Positions 16,123 to 25,300 of a DNA stretch of 64,000 nt are shown piece by piece (position 1 is the stretch's first letter; each line of letters starts with the position of its first letter). Made by a program: the position numbers and the translations under genes. The stretch is taken from the NCBI GenBank assembly GCA_041746735.1, contig JBGTGP010000023.1, forward strand, positions 12,441 to 76,440. The letters are read 5' to 3'. The notes under the pieces are model-generated. The model ran no database searches. It worked only from the letters and a program-made list of their open reading frames with translations, and had not been told where the DNA came from. This DNA is from Opimibacter sp041746735. Lineage in GTDB: Bacteria; Bacteroidota; Bacteroidia; Chitinophagales; Saprospiraceae.

Positions 16123-16644
16123 TTGAATAATATATTATTTAGCATTCTGATGCTTGCATCTTTCATGATGATATCCTGTGACAGACAGGATAGTTCACTA
16201 CAGTCCATGTCGTCCGGACCACAAGTGCAATTAGCGAATCGGACAATTGATGATTGCGATCAATGCCCGGTAAGCGATCCTCCACATTGTTGTTGCGCAG
16301 TGGAGCTGGTAGATGGGGGGCCTGCTGACCTGCTCATCTGTGGCACGTATAACAGTTCTCCATCTCTGTTATGTGGCACATACACTTTGCCAGGTTCATG
16401 TTCTACAGTTGCAAGTTACAATTCATATCTCGCGCTAGATCTAATGAGCATCACTAGAGGGTTAGTCTGTCTTCCGGTTGGGGGTACGTTCAGAATAGTG
16501 AATATTGGAAGCAATACGGTTTATCTGAAAATAACCTGCCGAATCAATGAAACTGACCCACCATATGTCATGATAGAACTTGAACCGAATGAGGAAGTCT
16601 TCTATGTCAGCAATGGCAGTTGTTTTCTTGCTCCGTGCGAATAA
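16123..16644 (+). CDS. cysteine-rich lipoprotein, copy A
   Basis: A 173-residue product starting at TTG. The signal peptide MNNILFSILMLASFMMISC ends in a lipobox with Cys19. The mature part has more than ten cysteines, including DDCDQCP and HCCCAVEL near the start, ICGT and LCGT in the middle, VCLPVGGTFRIVN, and the terminal FLAPCE. The paralogue at 21756 keeps this cysteine pattern, the PNE motif and the PCE end but little else. The gene sits 60 bases upstream of a giant T9SS protein gene, as in copy B, so the two products probably act together at the cell surface. No known family was recognised. The TTG start is required to include the signal; the first ATG (16150) would leave too short a signal. 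Confidence 0.75.
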   Translation: MNNILFSILMLASFMMISCDRQDSSLQSMSSGPQVQLANRTIDDCDQCPVSDPPHCCCAVELVDGGPADLLICGTYNSSPSLLCGTYTLPGSCSTVASYNSYLALDLMSITRGLVCLPVGGTFRIVNIGSNTVYLKITCRINETDPPYVMIELEPNEEVFYVSNGSCFLAPCE

Positions 16645-16672
16645 TATTATGTACAAATGATGTTGCATTCAT

Positions 16673-16698
16673 GGGCATTCCTCTTTACGGGAATGCCC
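16673..16698 (+). promoter_or_regulatory. hairpin between lipoprotein and surface-protein genes, unit A
   Basis: Nine-base perfect stem GGGCATTCC / GGAATGCCC with an eight-base loop and no T-run after it. It lies between the lipoprotein stop and the chosen start of the large gene. Unit B has an unrelated but stronger hairpin at the same place, which suggests that expression is tuned between the two genes. Confidence 0.5.
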
Positions 16699-16704
16699 CC
16701 ATTA

Positions 16705-19700
16705 ATGTTTAATTCAATGTATTTTAGTACTAACTCCCTGGGTTTTCTCAATTGTGTGGTAAACCTTAGCATTAGATTAGGCTTTTTACTAGTGTGTCTG
16801 GTTGTGATGATTTCAGGAATCCATTCCCAATCCTATTTTGGCCTTACAACTGAGTTTCATAGAATTACTTTTGATTCATCAGGGTGTGGAAGCTGTTCAA
16901 GCACCTTCCTGAATAACCCGACAGTTCCAGAGAATGGAGCCACAATGACTCCCCAAAGAAAGTTTTATGCAAGTGGGCAGTCCTTGCAAAACCTTTATAC
17001 TATACATGAGATGGATACGATTTCAGGAACAGGAATCGTTTTGATTTCATTTAATATACCTCTCTCTGGAATCGGCCTTGGCGCTATTGCAACTTTTGAT
17101 GGGAATGTAGTTTATGTCATGAGTCCACACGACTTCTACAGGTTTCATCTGAGTGATAGCACAATAACTTTACTAGGTAGCCCCGGAATAGAACGTATTG
17201 GAGAGCTTACGGCATTCAATGGGGATTTGTATTATACCACTTGGGGGGGTATTGTGAAAGTAGATACACTTAACCTCACGAATAGTAGTATCGTGGCATT
17301 TTATCCTGTATCCGAACCCATTTATGCCCCTTCAGCCTCTCATATATGTAATACAATGATTGGAAACAGAATAGTGAATTTTCATAGTGAAATTGTTGCT
17401 ATCAATCTTTCGGACGGGGCCGTTACTGCCCTTTGCAGTCCTTCCATCGGTTTAGCTGGCCCACATGGCATCACCTCCATGCTGGAGTTCAGCACCGTGC
17501 CTGAATGTGACAATCTACTTGACCTCGACTGCGACGACAGCTCCGGCACCACCGGATCTGATTATTTAAGTGAGCCATATACCTGCATGAGCGATGGTGT
17601 CGGGATCGCCGACGATGACACCCGTATGTACTACGACGATTGGATCACAACACTCACCGCCCGCATCAGTGGCTTTGTGCCAGATGGATCACTGGAGTAT
17701 CTGGTGAGTATAGGGGGTGTAGCAGGTATCAGCGTGGCAGGCAGCGGGACCGATATGATCACCCTATCCAATGCAGGCGGTGCCCGATCCACAGAGTTTA
17801 TCGATGCACTACGACTGATTCAATACAGAAATGATGCACTGTATCCCACAGGCGGCCAGCGCACGGTGGAGGTGCAGTTTACCACTGCATCCGGATCTAT
17901 GAGCAATGTGGCGACTGCCTTTATTGAGGTTATTGAGCTGCCCCAGCTCCAGGTCGATCTCGGCCCGGATATCGAAGCTTGCGAGGGCGAGTCATATATC
18001 CTGGATGCAGGCCACCCTGGAGCTACCTACCAATGGTCTTCTGGGCAGACCACGCGGATGATCACCCCGGCAGATCCCGGCACCTATATCGTCATCGTCT
18101 CCAACGGACTCCAATGCCCCGGCTCAGACACCATCCTGTATGATGTCCTGCCAGTCATCGAAGTTGCACTCACTGGGCCATCCATGATCTGTGACAATCA
18201 GGCGGTGATGCTAACGCTCACAACAGACGCACCATTTCCGGTCACGGTGGAGATTCAGTCTACTCAAAGTGGTTCAATACTACTTCAGGACGTAACAGGT
18301 ACAGTACAGTTTCAGGATATCATTGCGTTTGCCTCTACGTATACCATTTCGGCTGTCACTCCATCTTCTCCTGCCTGTATAGAGCTCGCACAAGATCAGG
18401 TGACAGTGGAGGTATTCCCCACCTATGTTCATCAAGTAGAGGTGTCGATTTGTGAGGGCGACAGCGTCTGGTTAGGTTTTTACTGGGAGAAATTTGACGG
18501 GACGTATGAAAATTTCTTTTCTTCCATTCATGGATGTGACAGCACGGTCACCACGACGATCTATCTGCTGCCTGCCGAACTGATCTTCCTTCAGGGCGAA
18601 ACCTGTGATCCCACTCAGGCCGGAGTGTTCTTCCAGCATCTGGAAAATCCAAATGGATGTGATACCGTGATCCGGACGACGGTGACGCTCCTGCCCTCCG
18701 ATACCACAACTTTTATTGCGTTGACGTGTAGCTCTTCTCAAGTAGGGAGTACGATTGATACATTGATCAATGCGCTCGGCTGCGACAGTCTAATCCTACA
18801 CGCCACGGTTCTTGATCCACCCGCCGATACTACGATGGTCTTCATGAACTCCTGTGACTCGTTGCTGCTGGGGACAGTATACAATACGCTGATTGGCGCT
18901 GATGGTTGTGATAGTATTGTCGCTGTGGTTACATCGTTTGCAGAGGTAGATACCACCTACATCTCAGGCACTTCGTGTATTCCGCAGAATATCGGTGTGT
19001 TTGAGGATCTCTATGCAAGTTCGGAAGGATGTGACAGTCTGGTGATCACTACAATCACGCCCGGACTACCCGACACCACGTATCTGAATCTGACTTCCTG
19101 TGATTCGTCAAGTCTCGGTGTATTTGAGACTTTACTGACGGCGGTCAATGGTTGTGACAGCCTGATCATCACGACTGTAACGTATTCGGAATCGGATTCG
19201 ACGTTTCTGGATGCAGTCACCTGTGATCCGGCAGAAGCAGGGATATTTATAGTCCTGTATCTCAATCAATTTGGGTGCGACAGTATAGTCACAAGAACAA
19301 TCACACTGGCACCGACACACGACATTCAATTCGTCAGTGCTTCATGCCAACCGCAGGATACCGGTACGTTCGTTCAGTATCTGACCAATCAATCCGGATG
19401 TGATAGCATTGTTACGACAATTGTTTCGCTGCTTCCGGCACATGACGTGCTCTTTACTTCCTCATCATGTCATGAGGCAGATACGGGAGTATTCATACAA
19501 CAACTCATCAATCAGCATGGATGTGACAGTGTCGTCACAAGTATCGTTTCCCTCACCGATGTGATCACTACGATACTGGAAGACTTCACCTGTGATGAAA
19601 ACTCGACCGGATCTATGGAGACGTTGTACACCTCTACAGCCGGCTGTGATAGTCTAGTCATTGAGCTTACGTCATTGTTCCCTCTGCCGGAGCTGGAGTT

Positions 19701-20697
19701 ACAATCTACCATGGACTACAATGGATATGATGTGAGTTGTGAAGGTGCGGATGATGGTGGGATAGAAGCGATCGCCGATGGTATCGGGCCCTTTGCGTAT
19801 CTGTGGAGTACAGGAGATATGGATTCATCGATTCAGGGCATACAAGCAGGGAACTATAGTGTAGGTGTGACAGATGGAAACGGATGTATAATCACGGGCG
19901 TCATCACACTTCATGAGCCGGAGGAGTTCATGCTGGGTTTTGGTATCAGCTCACCAGGATGTTTTGAACAAGAGAAAGGCAGCATCACGGTGATAGCATC
20001 GGGTGGTGTACCTCCATATCGGTATGCCATGAATGGAAGTGCCTACACCACAGAACCGACATTCGACGGGCTGGATGGTGGCCTATATCACCTGACGGCT
20101 CTGGATGCCAATGAATGTGAGGCTGGAGAGTTGATCTGGATTAAGGCACCCGTACAAGTACAGGTGGATCTTGGTGGTGATCAACATATTGCATCGGGCG
20201 ATACGGTGCGATTGGAGGCGATGGTCAATGTGCCGTTGGATTCGCTTAGTCTGGTGACTTGGAATGGAGCAGGAACTGCGCCTTGTGTGAATTGTATCAC
20301 TCAAACTGTAGTACCCGTAATCACCACTTCCTATTCCGTGGAAGTGATCTCAGTGGATGGTTGTTCGGACAGGGATGACATGACGGTCTTTGTGGATCGT
20401 GATGATGAGATCTATGTTCCGAATATTTTTTCTCCGAATGGAGATGGTATCAATGACAGGTTGATTATTGGGGCTGGCCGGGATATAGAGATGATTCATT
20501 CGTTGGTGATTTTCGATCGATGGGGGACGATGGTGTACGCTGCCAATGAGTTTGCGCCGAACGATGCATCTGTAGCGTGGGATGGCACCAGCAGAGGACA
20601 GACGCTTAATCCTGGGGTGTTTACATACAGGGTGGAGGTTAGGTTGTCAGGTGGAGGGGGATTTGTGAGGTATGGGGATGTGACTTTGGTCAGGTGA
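16705..20697 (+). CDS. T9SS type B surface protein with propeller-like head, copy A
   Basis: About 1,330 residues. The frame opens at 16657, but the signal peptide (SIRLGFLLVCLVVMISGIHSQS) and the hairpin at 16673 favour the ATG at 16705 or 16717. Domains: residues about 40-270 form a head with repeated VYVMSPHDFYRFHLSDSTIT-type strands, as in beta-propellers; then a CDNLLDLDCDD linker; a domain with SVAGSGTDMITLSNAGGA; two Ig/PKD-like segments; about ten 41-residue cysteine-pair repeats ending GCDS; SprB-like segments; and a C-terminal type B sorting domain (VPNIFSPNGDGINDRL ... RYGDVTLVR) that directs export and surface attachment. From base 17716 to the stop it is about 95% identical to copy B with no length change, whereas the head is diverged. 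An adhesin or receptor role is inferred. Confidence 0.88.
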   Translation: MFNSMYFSTNSLGFLNCVVNLSIRLGFLLVCLVVMISGIHSQSYFGLTTEFHRITFDSSGCGSCSSTFLNNPTVPENGATMTPQRKFYASGQSLQNLYTIHEMDTISGTGIVLISFNIPLSGIGLGAIATFDGNVVYVMSPHDFYRFHLSDSTITLLGSPGIERIGELTAFNGDLYYTTWGGIVKVDTLNLTNSSIVAFYPVSEPIYAPSASHICNTMIGNRIVNFHSEIVAINLSDGAVTALCSPSIGLAGPHGITSMLEFSTVPECDNLLDLDCDDSSGTTGSDYLSEPYTCMSDGVGIADDDTRMYYDDWITTLTARISGFVPDGSLEYLVSIGGVAGISVAGSGTDMITLSNAGGARSTEFIDALRLIQYRNDALYPTGGQRTVEVQFTTASGSMSNVATAFIEVIELPQLQVDLGPDIEACEGESYILDAGHPGATYQWSSGQTTRMITPADPGTYIVIVSNGLQCPGSDTILYDVLPVIEVALTGPSMICDNQAVMLTLTTDAPFPVTVEIQSTQSGSILLQDVTGTVQFQDIIAFASTYTISAVTPSSPACIELAQDQVTVEVFPTYVHQVEVSICEGDSVWLGFYWEKFDGTYENFFSSIHGCDSTVTTTIYLLPAELIFLQGETCDPTQAGVFFQHLENPNGCDTVIRTTVTLLPSDTTTFIALTCSSSQVGSTIDTLINALGCDSLILHATVLDPPADTTMVFMNSCDSLLLGTVYNTLIGADGCDSIVAVVTSFAEVDTTYISGTSCIPQNIGVFEDLYASSEGCDSLVITTITPGLPDTTYLNLTSCDSSSLGVFETLLTAVNGCDSLIITTVTYSESDSTFLDAVTCDPAEAGIFIVLYLNQFGCDSIVTRTITLAPTHDIQFVSASCQPQDTGTFVQYLTNQSGCDSIVTTIVSLLPAHDVLFTSSSCHEADTGVFIQQLINQHGCDSVVTSIVSLTDVITTILEDFTCDENSTGSMETLYTSTAGCDSLVIELTSLFPLPELELQSTMDYNGYDVSCEGADDGGIEAIADGIGPFAYLWSTGDMDSSIQGIQAGNYSVGVTDGNGCIITGVITLHEPEEFMLGFGISSPGCFEQEKGSITVIASGGVPPYRYAMNGSAYTTEPTFDGLDGGLYHLTALDANECEAGELIWIKAPVQVQVDLGGDQHIASGDTVRLEAMVNVPLDSLSLVTWNGAGTAPCVNCITQTVVPVITTSYSVEVISVDGCSDRDDMTVFVDRDDEIYVPNIFSPNGDGINDRLIIGAGRDIEMIHSLVIFDRWGTMVYAANEFAPNDASVAWDGTSRGQTLNPGVFTYRVEVRLSGGGGFVRYGDVTLVR
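18601..19689 (+). repeat. 41-residue cysteine-pair repeat array, copy A
   Basis: Nine units of 123 or 126 bases, plus a longer divergent unit before them. Each begins T/S-C-D/x-x-x-x-x-G and has a second cysteine 18 residues later in GCDS/GCDT, so each can close one disulfide. Units begin TCDPTQAGVF, TCSSSQVGST, SCDSLLLGTV, SCIPQNIGVF, SCDSSSLGVF, TCDPAEAGIF, SCQPQDTGTF, SCHEADTGVF and TCDENSTGSM. Confidence 0.85.
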
Positions 20698-21000
20698 GTG
20701 GGGTGCTTCGACCTGCTTGACACATCCTCGTGCTACAGCTCAGCAACCGTGGGTGAGAGGTTGAGAGGTTGAGAAGTTGAGAAGTTGAGAGGTTGATGAG
20801 TTTAGTGTTTAGGAGTTTAGTGTTTAGTGTTGATTGTGCCCTCATGATATAGGTTGACAGGAGATTTGAGCTATTGGATACGGTTGGCGTTCCGGGAACT
20901 AGATCTTGGGCGATCCTTTCAGGGTCGGAGATGGGGGGTGTGCTTCGGACCCCGGGTTGCAACCCGGGGTTAAAGATGGGTAAGCCCTTCGGGCTTATGT
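20695..21000 (+). repeat. R element copy 2, between the two units
   Basis: It starts at the stop codon with about 60 bases identical to those after copy B (GAGTGGGGTGCTTCGACCTG onward). A GAGAGGTTGA-type block follows (20754-20797), then the common body with the 22-base palindrome at 20949-20970 and AAGCCCTTCGGGCTT. It lacks the TTTACC minisatellite found in the outer copies. Confidence 0.8.
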
Positions 21001-21059
21001 ATGATCTTAATTTCTTTCATAGATCGTGCTTTAACTCTTGATGTCTCTCGATGTCTCTC

Positions 21060-21150
21060 GTTTTAGTCGCCGAAGCTTTAGCGAGGGAGATCCTTTGGTC
21101 GCCGAAGCTTTAGCGAAGGAGATCTTTTAGTCGCCGAAGCCCTTACTAAG
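21060..21150 (+). repeat. three tandem copies of a 32-base repeat
   Basis: Three imperfect units of the form TTAGTCGCCGAAGCTTTAGC followed by GAAGGAGATCTT. Each unit contains short inverted arms (TCGC / GCGA around AAGCTT). The third unit is degraded. Apart from R2, this array and the leader, the gap 20698-21755 shows nothing else. Confidence 0.75.
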
Positions 21151-21281
21151 GAGTAAAACTTTAACATTTGAAAGCGGTAAAAAATACACTTCATTCAAAA
21201 AAAACCGTATATTTGAAAAGCAAACACCCCTCTCGCTTAAAACCATTAAATTGAAAAAGTTTCTGGATATACACTTTTTCA

Positions 21282-21640
21282 GCGCATCAGCGCTATCTGA
21301 CGGTGTTCGAATCACTATTGGATATTGGCTTGCAGCCGCACTATTTCTCAGCATATTCTCTTCTTCAATTTACAGATTACCAGTTTATTATGCCGCCAGG
21401 TGCATCAGGCAGCGTGCCTATGTGTGCATTGATGCCTGGAAGTGCATTTGGTTGATTTTGGATTTCTTACATTCGACAACAAAGTGGAGACGGCGCTATG
21501 TGCCGGTGAGGGTGAGAGACAAGGTCCGCCTCTCCCGGGGCCCCGTAGCGTTTTCAACATAAGGAAATGCAGTCAGGGATGGGAGAGGCTCTGCAAGAAT
21601 GACCGAAGATTCGGACGCATTTACACCAGAGCAAAAAAGG
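21282..21640 (+). other. conserved leader element, copy B
   Basis: Counterpart of 15720-16075 and similarly placed before a cysteine-rich lipoprotein gene. Differences cluster in the 5' half. The 3' half, from about 21440 (GTGCATTTGG onward), is almost unchanged apart from one three-base deletion. The terminal hairpin is CCGA-AGAT-TCGG. A 103-codon frame (21251-21562) crosses it but has no signal or family features. Confidence 0.5.
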
Positions 21641-21755
21641 AGCTAATGTTTTCTATTCACTTAGGCGATTTCGTATAACTTGATTCATGTTTTCTTTCCT
21701 TTCAATAGGATTGTGGAAATCAGAGTCATACGAAGAGCCTAACAAATCTCTGGAA

Positions 21756-22271
21756 ATGAAAAATTCATTAATAAGCCCTGTTTTGGGATGTATAGCAATT
21801 CTGTTTACACATACATCTTGCAATCAAGCAGTTGATGAGCAAAGTTTGATAAAGACCCTTAATGAAACTGCTGCATTATCCAACCGTAGCGATTGCGATT
21901 TGTGCCCGGAAGATGAGGAATGTTGTTGTGGGGCTTGGCTTCAACCGGGATCTTCAGGTGCTTTTCTCCAAATCTGCGGCACCACAAACGGCATGTCTGC
22001 TTGCATGGGAGCTGCTACTGGCAATTGTCCATCTTTTTCTGGTGGAGGTCTTATCATCGAGCTTACCTTGACTGAGCCTAGACAACCATTTTGTGTAGGA
22101 GAGAATTCGCCTTTTTATATTCGAAATCTTTCTGGCACATCTACAGCACTCATTATTATAACTTGTCAGGCAGATCTTATATCATCTGATACTATGTGGT
22201 TACAGATTCCTCCAAATGAGTTCAGATATATTGGGACAAACAATGCTTGTGCAATGGGGCCTTGTGAATGA
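21756..22271 (+). CDS. cysteine-rich lipoprotein, copy B
   Basis: A 171-residue paralogue of the gene at 16123. The ATG at 21756 gives MKNSLISPVLGCIAILFTHTSC, a clear lipoprotein signal. An upstream in-frame ATG at 21687 would put 23 charged residues before it and is less likely. The mature part keeps the cysteine framework (CDLCP, ECCCGAWL, QICGT, CQAD, GPCE) and a PNEFRYI near the end that matches PNEEVFYV of copy A. Overall similarity is low, so the pair has diverged much faster than the stalks of the neighbouring large proteins. Its stop overlaps the first possible start of the next frame (ATGA at 22268), which suggests coupling. Confidence 0.78.
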   Translation: MKNSLISPVLGCIAILFTHTSCNQAVDEQSLIKTLNETAALSNRSDCDLCPEDEECCCGAWLQPGSSGAFLQICGTTNGMSACMGAATGNCPSFSGGGLIIELTLTEPRQPFCVGENSPFYIRNLSGTSTALIIITCQADLISSDTMWLQIPPNEFRYIGTNNACAMGPCE

Positions 22272-22348
22272 ACACTTTACCCCAGAAAAATAAAGAGAGA
22301 CAGGATTTTTTCCCTCTTTCAATTCCCTCTTTGTTTATACAATTTCGA

Positions 22349-25300
22349 ATGTATAAGATCAGCACCTGGCAAGTGCTGATCTTATATATATTTTTTTTGC
22401 CAAGTAACAATGTTAGTTTGCAAACATATTATGCCTTTGGAAATCTTCAATATTGGAGAATTGATTTTGACAATGCACTTTGTGATGGTTGCTCAATAGA
22501 ACCGCAGGGCTATACAACTGAATATGGCAGCGGACTATCCTTTTGTCCTGACGGATCATTTTATGTTATGAATGGGCCCTTTCTATTGGAATTTGATTTG
22601 AACACAGGTAGCTCCGCTCTGGTTGCCGAATGGCCGCTTAGTTCAAATCCCCAAATGGCTGGAATCGTTTGTATTTCGGATAGTGTTTTTTATACAATCC
22701 AGTATTTTTCAGGTAATTTATTTATTTGGAATATTAATTCAGGAATCGTGACAGACTTGGGTTCAACGGGCATCAATCCATTTGATGATATGTCAATAGT
22801 AGAAGGTAAGTATTATGGGGCATCAGAATTTGGCATAGTACATATTGACATAACTAATCCTTCGAATAGCAGTCTTGTTGTCGCAAATAGCATACCTCCA
22901 TACAGATTTACGAATCCTACAGCCAGCCCATTCTGTAATACATTGATTGCGACAGGGCGCAATGTATCAGGCGACCCAGAACTTTTAGTTTCTATTAATT
23001 TAGTTGATGGTGCCATCACGCCCCTTTGTTACTCAGTAGGTGATATACCTAATTTTTGTACTTTTCTCGAACATATTCCACCAGAACATTGTGACAATAG
23101 CCTTGACCTGGATTGCGACAATAGTTCTGGGGCAAGCGGATCTGACTTTAGTTCGAATATAGTGTCTTGCCTCAGCCAACATGCTTACATTGCGGATGAA
23201 GATGTGCGCATGTATTATAATGATATCATTTCGGAGGTGATTATTCGGGTGACTGGGTTTGTCCCGGATGGAATTCAGGAGTATCTTATGATCTCCGGCG
23301 GTGTAGCCGGTATCAGCGTGGCAGGCAGCGGGACCGATATGATCACCCTATCCAATGCAGGCGGTGCCCGATCCACAGAGTTTATCGATGCACTACGACT
23401 GATTCAATATAGAAATGATGCACTGTATCCCACAGGCGGCCAGCGCACGGTGGAGGTGCAGTTTACCACTGCATCCGGATCTATGAGTAATGTAGCGACT
23501 GCGTTCATTGAGGTCATAGAGCTGCCACAACTTCAAGTGGATCTAGGCCCTGATATCGATGCTTGCGAGGGCGAATCATATATCCTGGATGCAGGCCACC
23601 CTGGCGCTACCTACCAATGGTCTTCAGGGCAGACCACGCGGATGATCACCCCGGCAGATCCCGGCACCTATATCGTCATCGTCTCCAACGGACTCCAATG
23701 CCCCGGCTCAGACACCATCCTGTATGATGTCCTGCCAGTCATCGAAATGGCACTCACAGGCCCATCTATGATCTGTGACAATCAAGCGGTGATGCTAACG
23801 CTCACAACAGACGCACCATTTCCGGTCACGGTGGAGATTCAGTCTACTCAAAGTGGTTCAATACTACTTCAGGATGTGATGGGTACAGTGCAATTTCAGG
23901 ATATTATATCATTTGCCTCAACGTATACCATTTCGGCTGTCACTCCATCTTCTCCTGCCTGTATAGAGCTCGCAGAAGATCAGGTGACGGTGGAGGTATT
24001 CCCCACCTATGTTCATCAAGTAGAGGTGTCAATGTGTGAGGGTGACAGCGTCTGGTTAGGTTTTCACTGGGAGAAATTTGACGGGACGTATGAAAATTTC
24101 TTTTCCTCCATTCATGGATGTGACAGCACAGTCACCACGACGATCTATCTGCTGCCTGCCGAACTGATCTTCCTCCAGGATGAGACCTGTGATCCCACTC
24201 AAGCCGGAGTGTTCTTCCAGCATCTGGATAATCCCAATGGCTGTGATACCGTCATTCGCACTACTGTGACGCTACTGCCCTCTGATACCACAACTTTTAT
24301 TGCGTTGACGTGTAGCTCTTCTCAAGTAGGGAGTACGATTGATACATTGATCAATGCGCTCGGCTGCGACAGTCTCATCCTACACGCCATGGTTCTTGAT
24401 CCACCCGCCGATACTACGATGGTCATCATGAACTCCTGTGACTCGTTGCTGCTGGGGACAGTATACAATACGCTGATGGGCGCTGATGGTTGTGATAGTA
24501 TTGTCGCTGTGGTTACATCGTTTGCAGAGGTAGATACCACCTACATCTCAGGCACTTCGTGTATTCCGCAGAATATCGGTGTGTTTGAGGATTTATATGC
24601 AAGTTCACAAGGATGTGACAGTCTGGTGATCACTACAATCACGCCCGGACTACCCGACACCACCTATTTGAATCTGACCTCCTGTGATTCATCCACGCTC
24701 GGTGTGACAGAAGAGATATTTGTCGGAGTGAATGGGTGTGATAGTCTGATCATCACGACAGTAACGTATTCGGAATCAGATTCGACATTTCTGGATACAG
24801 TAACCTGTGATCCGGCAGAGGCGGGGATATATATAGTCCTGTATCTCAATCAATTTGGGTGCGACAGTATTGTCACAAGTACAATCACGCTGGCACCTAC
24901 ACACGACATTCAATTCGTCAGCACTTCATGCCAACCGCAGGATACCGGTACGTTTGTGCAATATCTGACCAATCAGTCTGGCTGTGACAGTATCGTCACG
25001 ACCGTCATTTCACTGCTTCCCGCACATGACGTGTTCTTTATGTCCTCATCATGTCATGAGGCAGATACGGGTGTATTCATACAACAACTCATTAATCAGC
25101 ATGGGTGTGACAGCATCGTCACAAGTATCGTTTCCCTCACCGATGTGATCACTACGATTCTGGAAGACTTCACCTGTGATGAAAACTCCACCGGTTCCGT
25201 GGAGACGTTGTACACCTCTACAACCGGTTGTGACAGTCTGGTGATTGAGCTTACGTCATTGTTCCCGCTAACGGAGTTGGAGTTACAATCTACCATGGAC

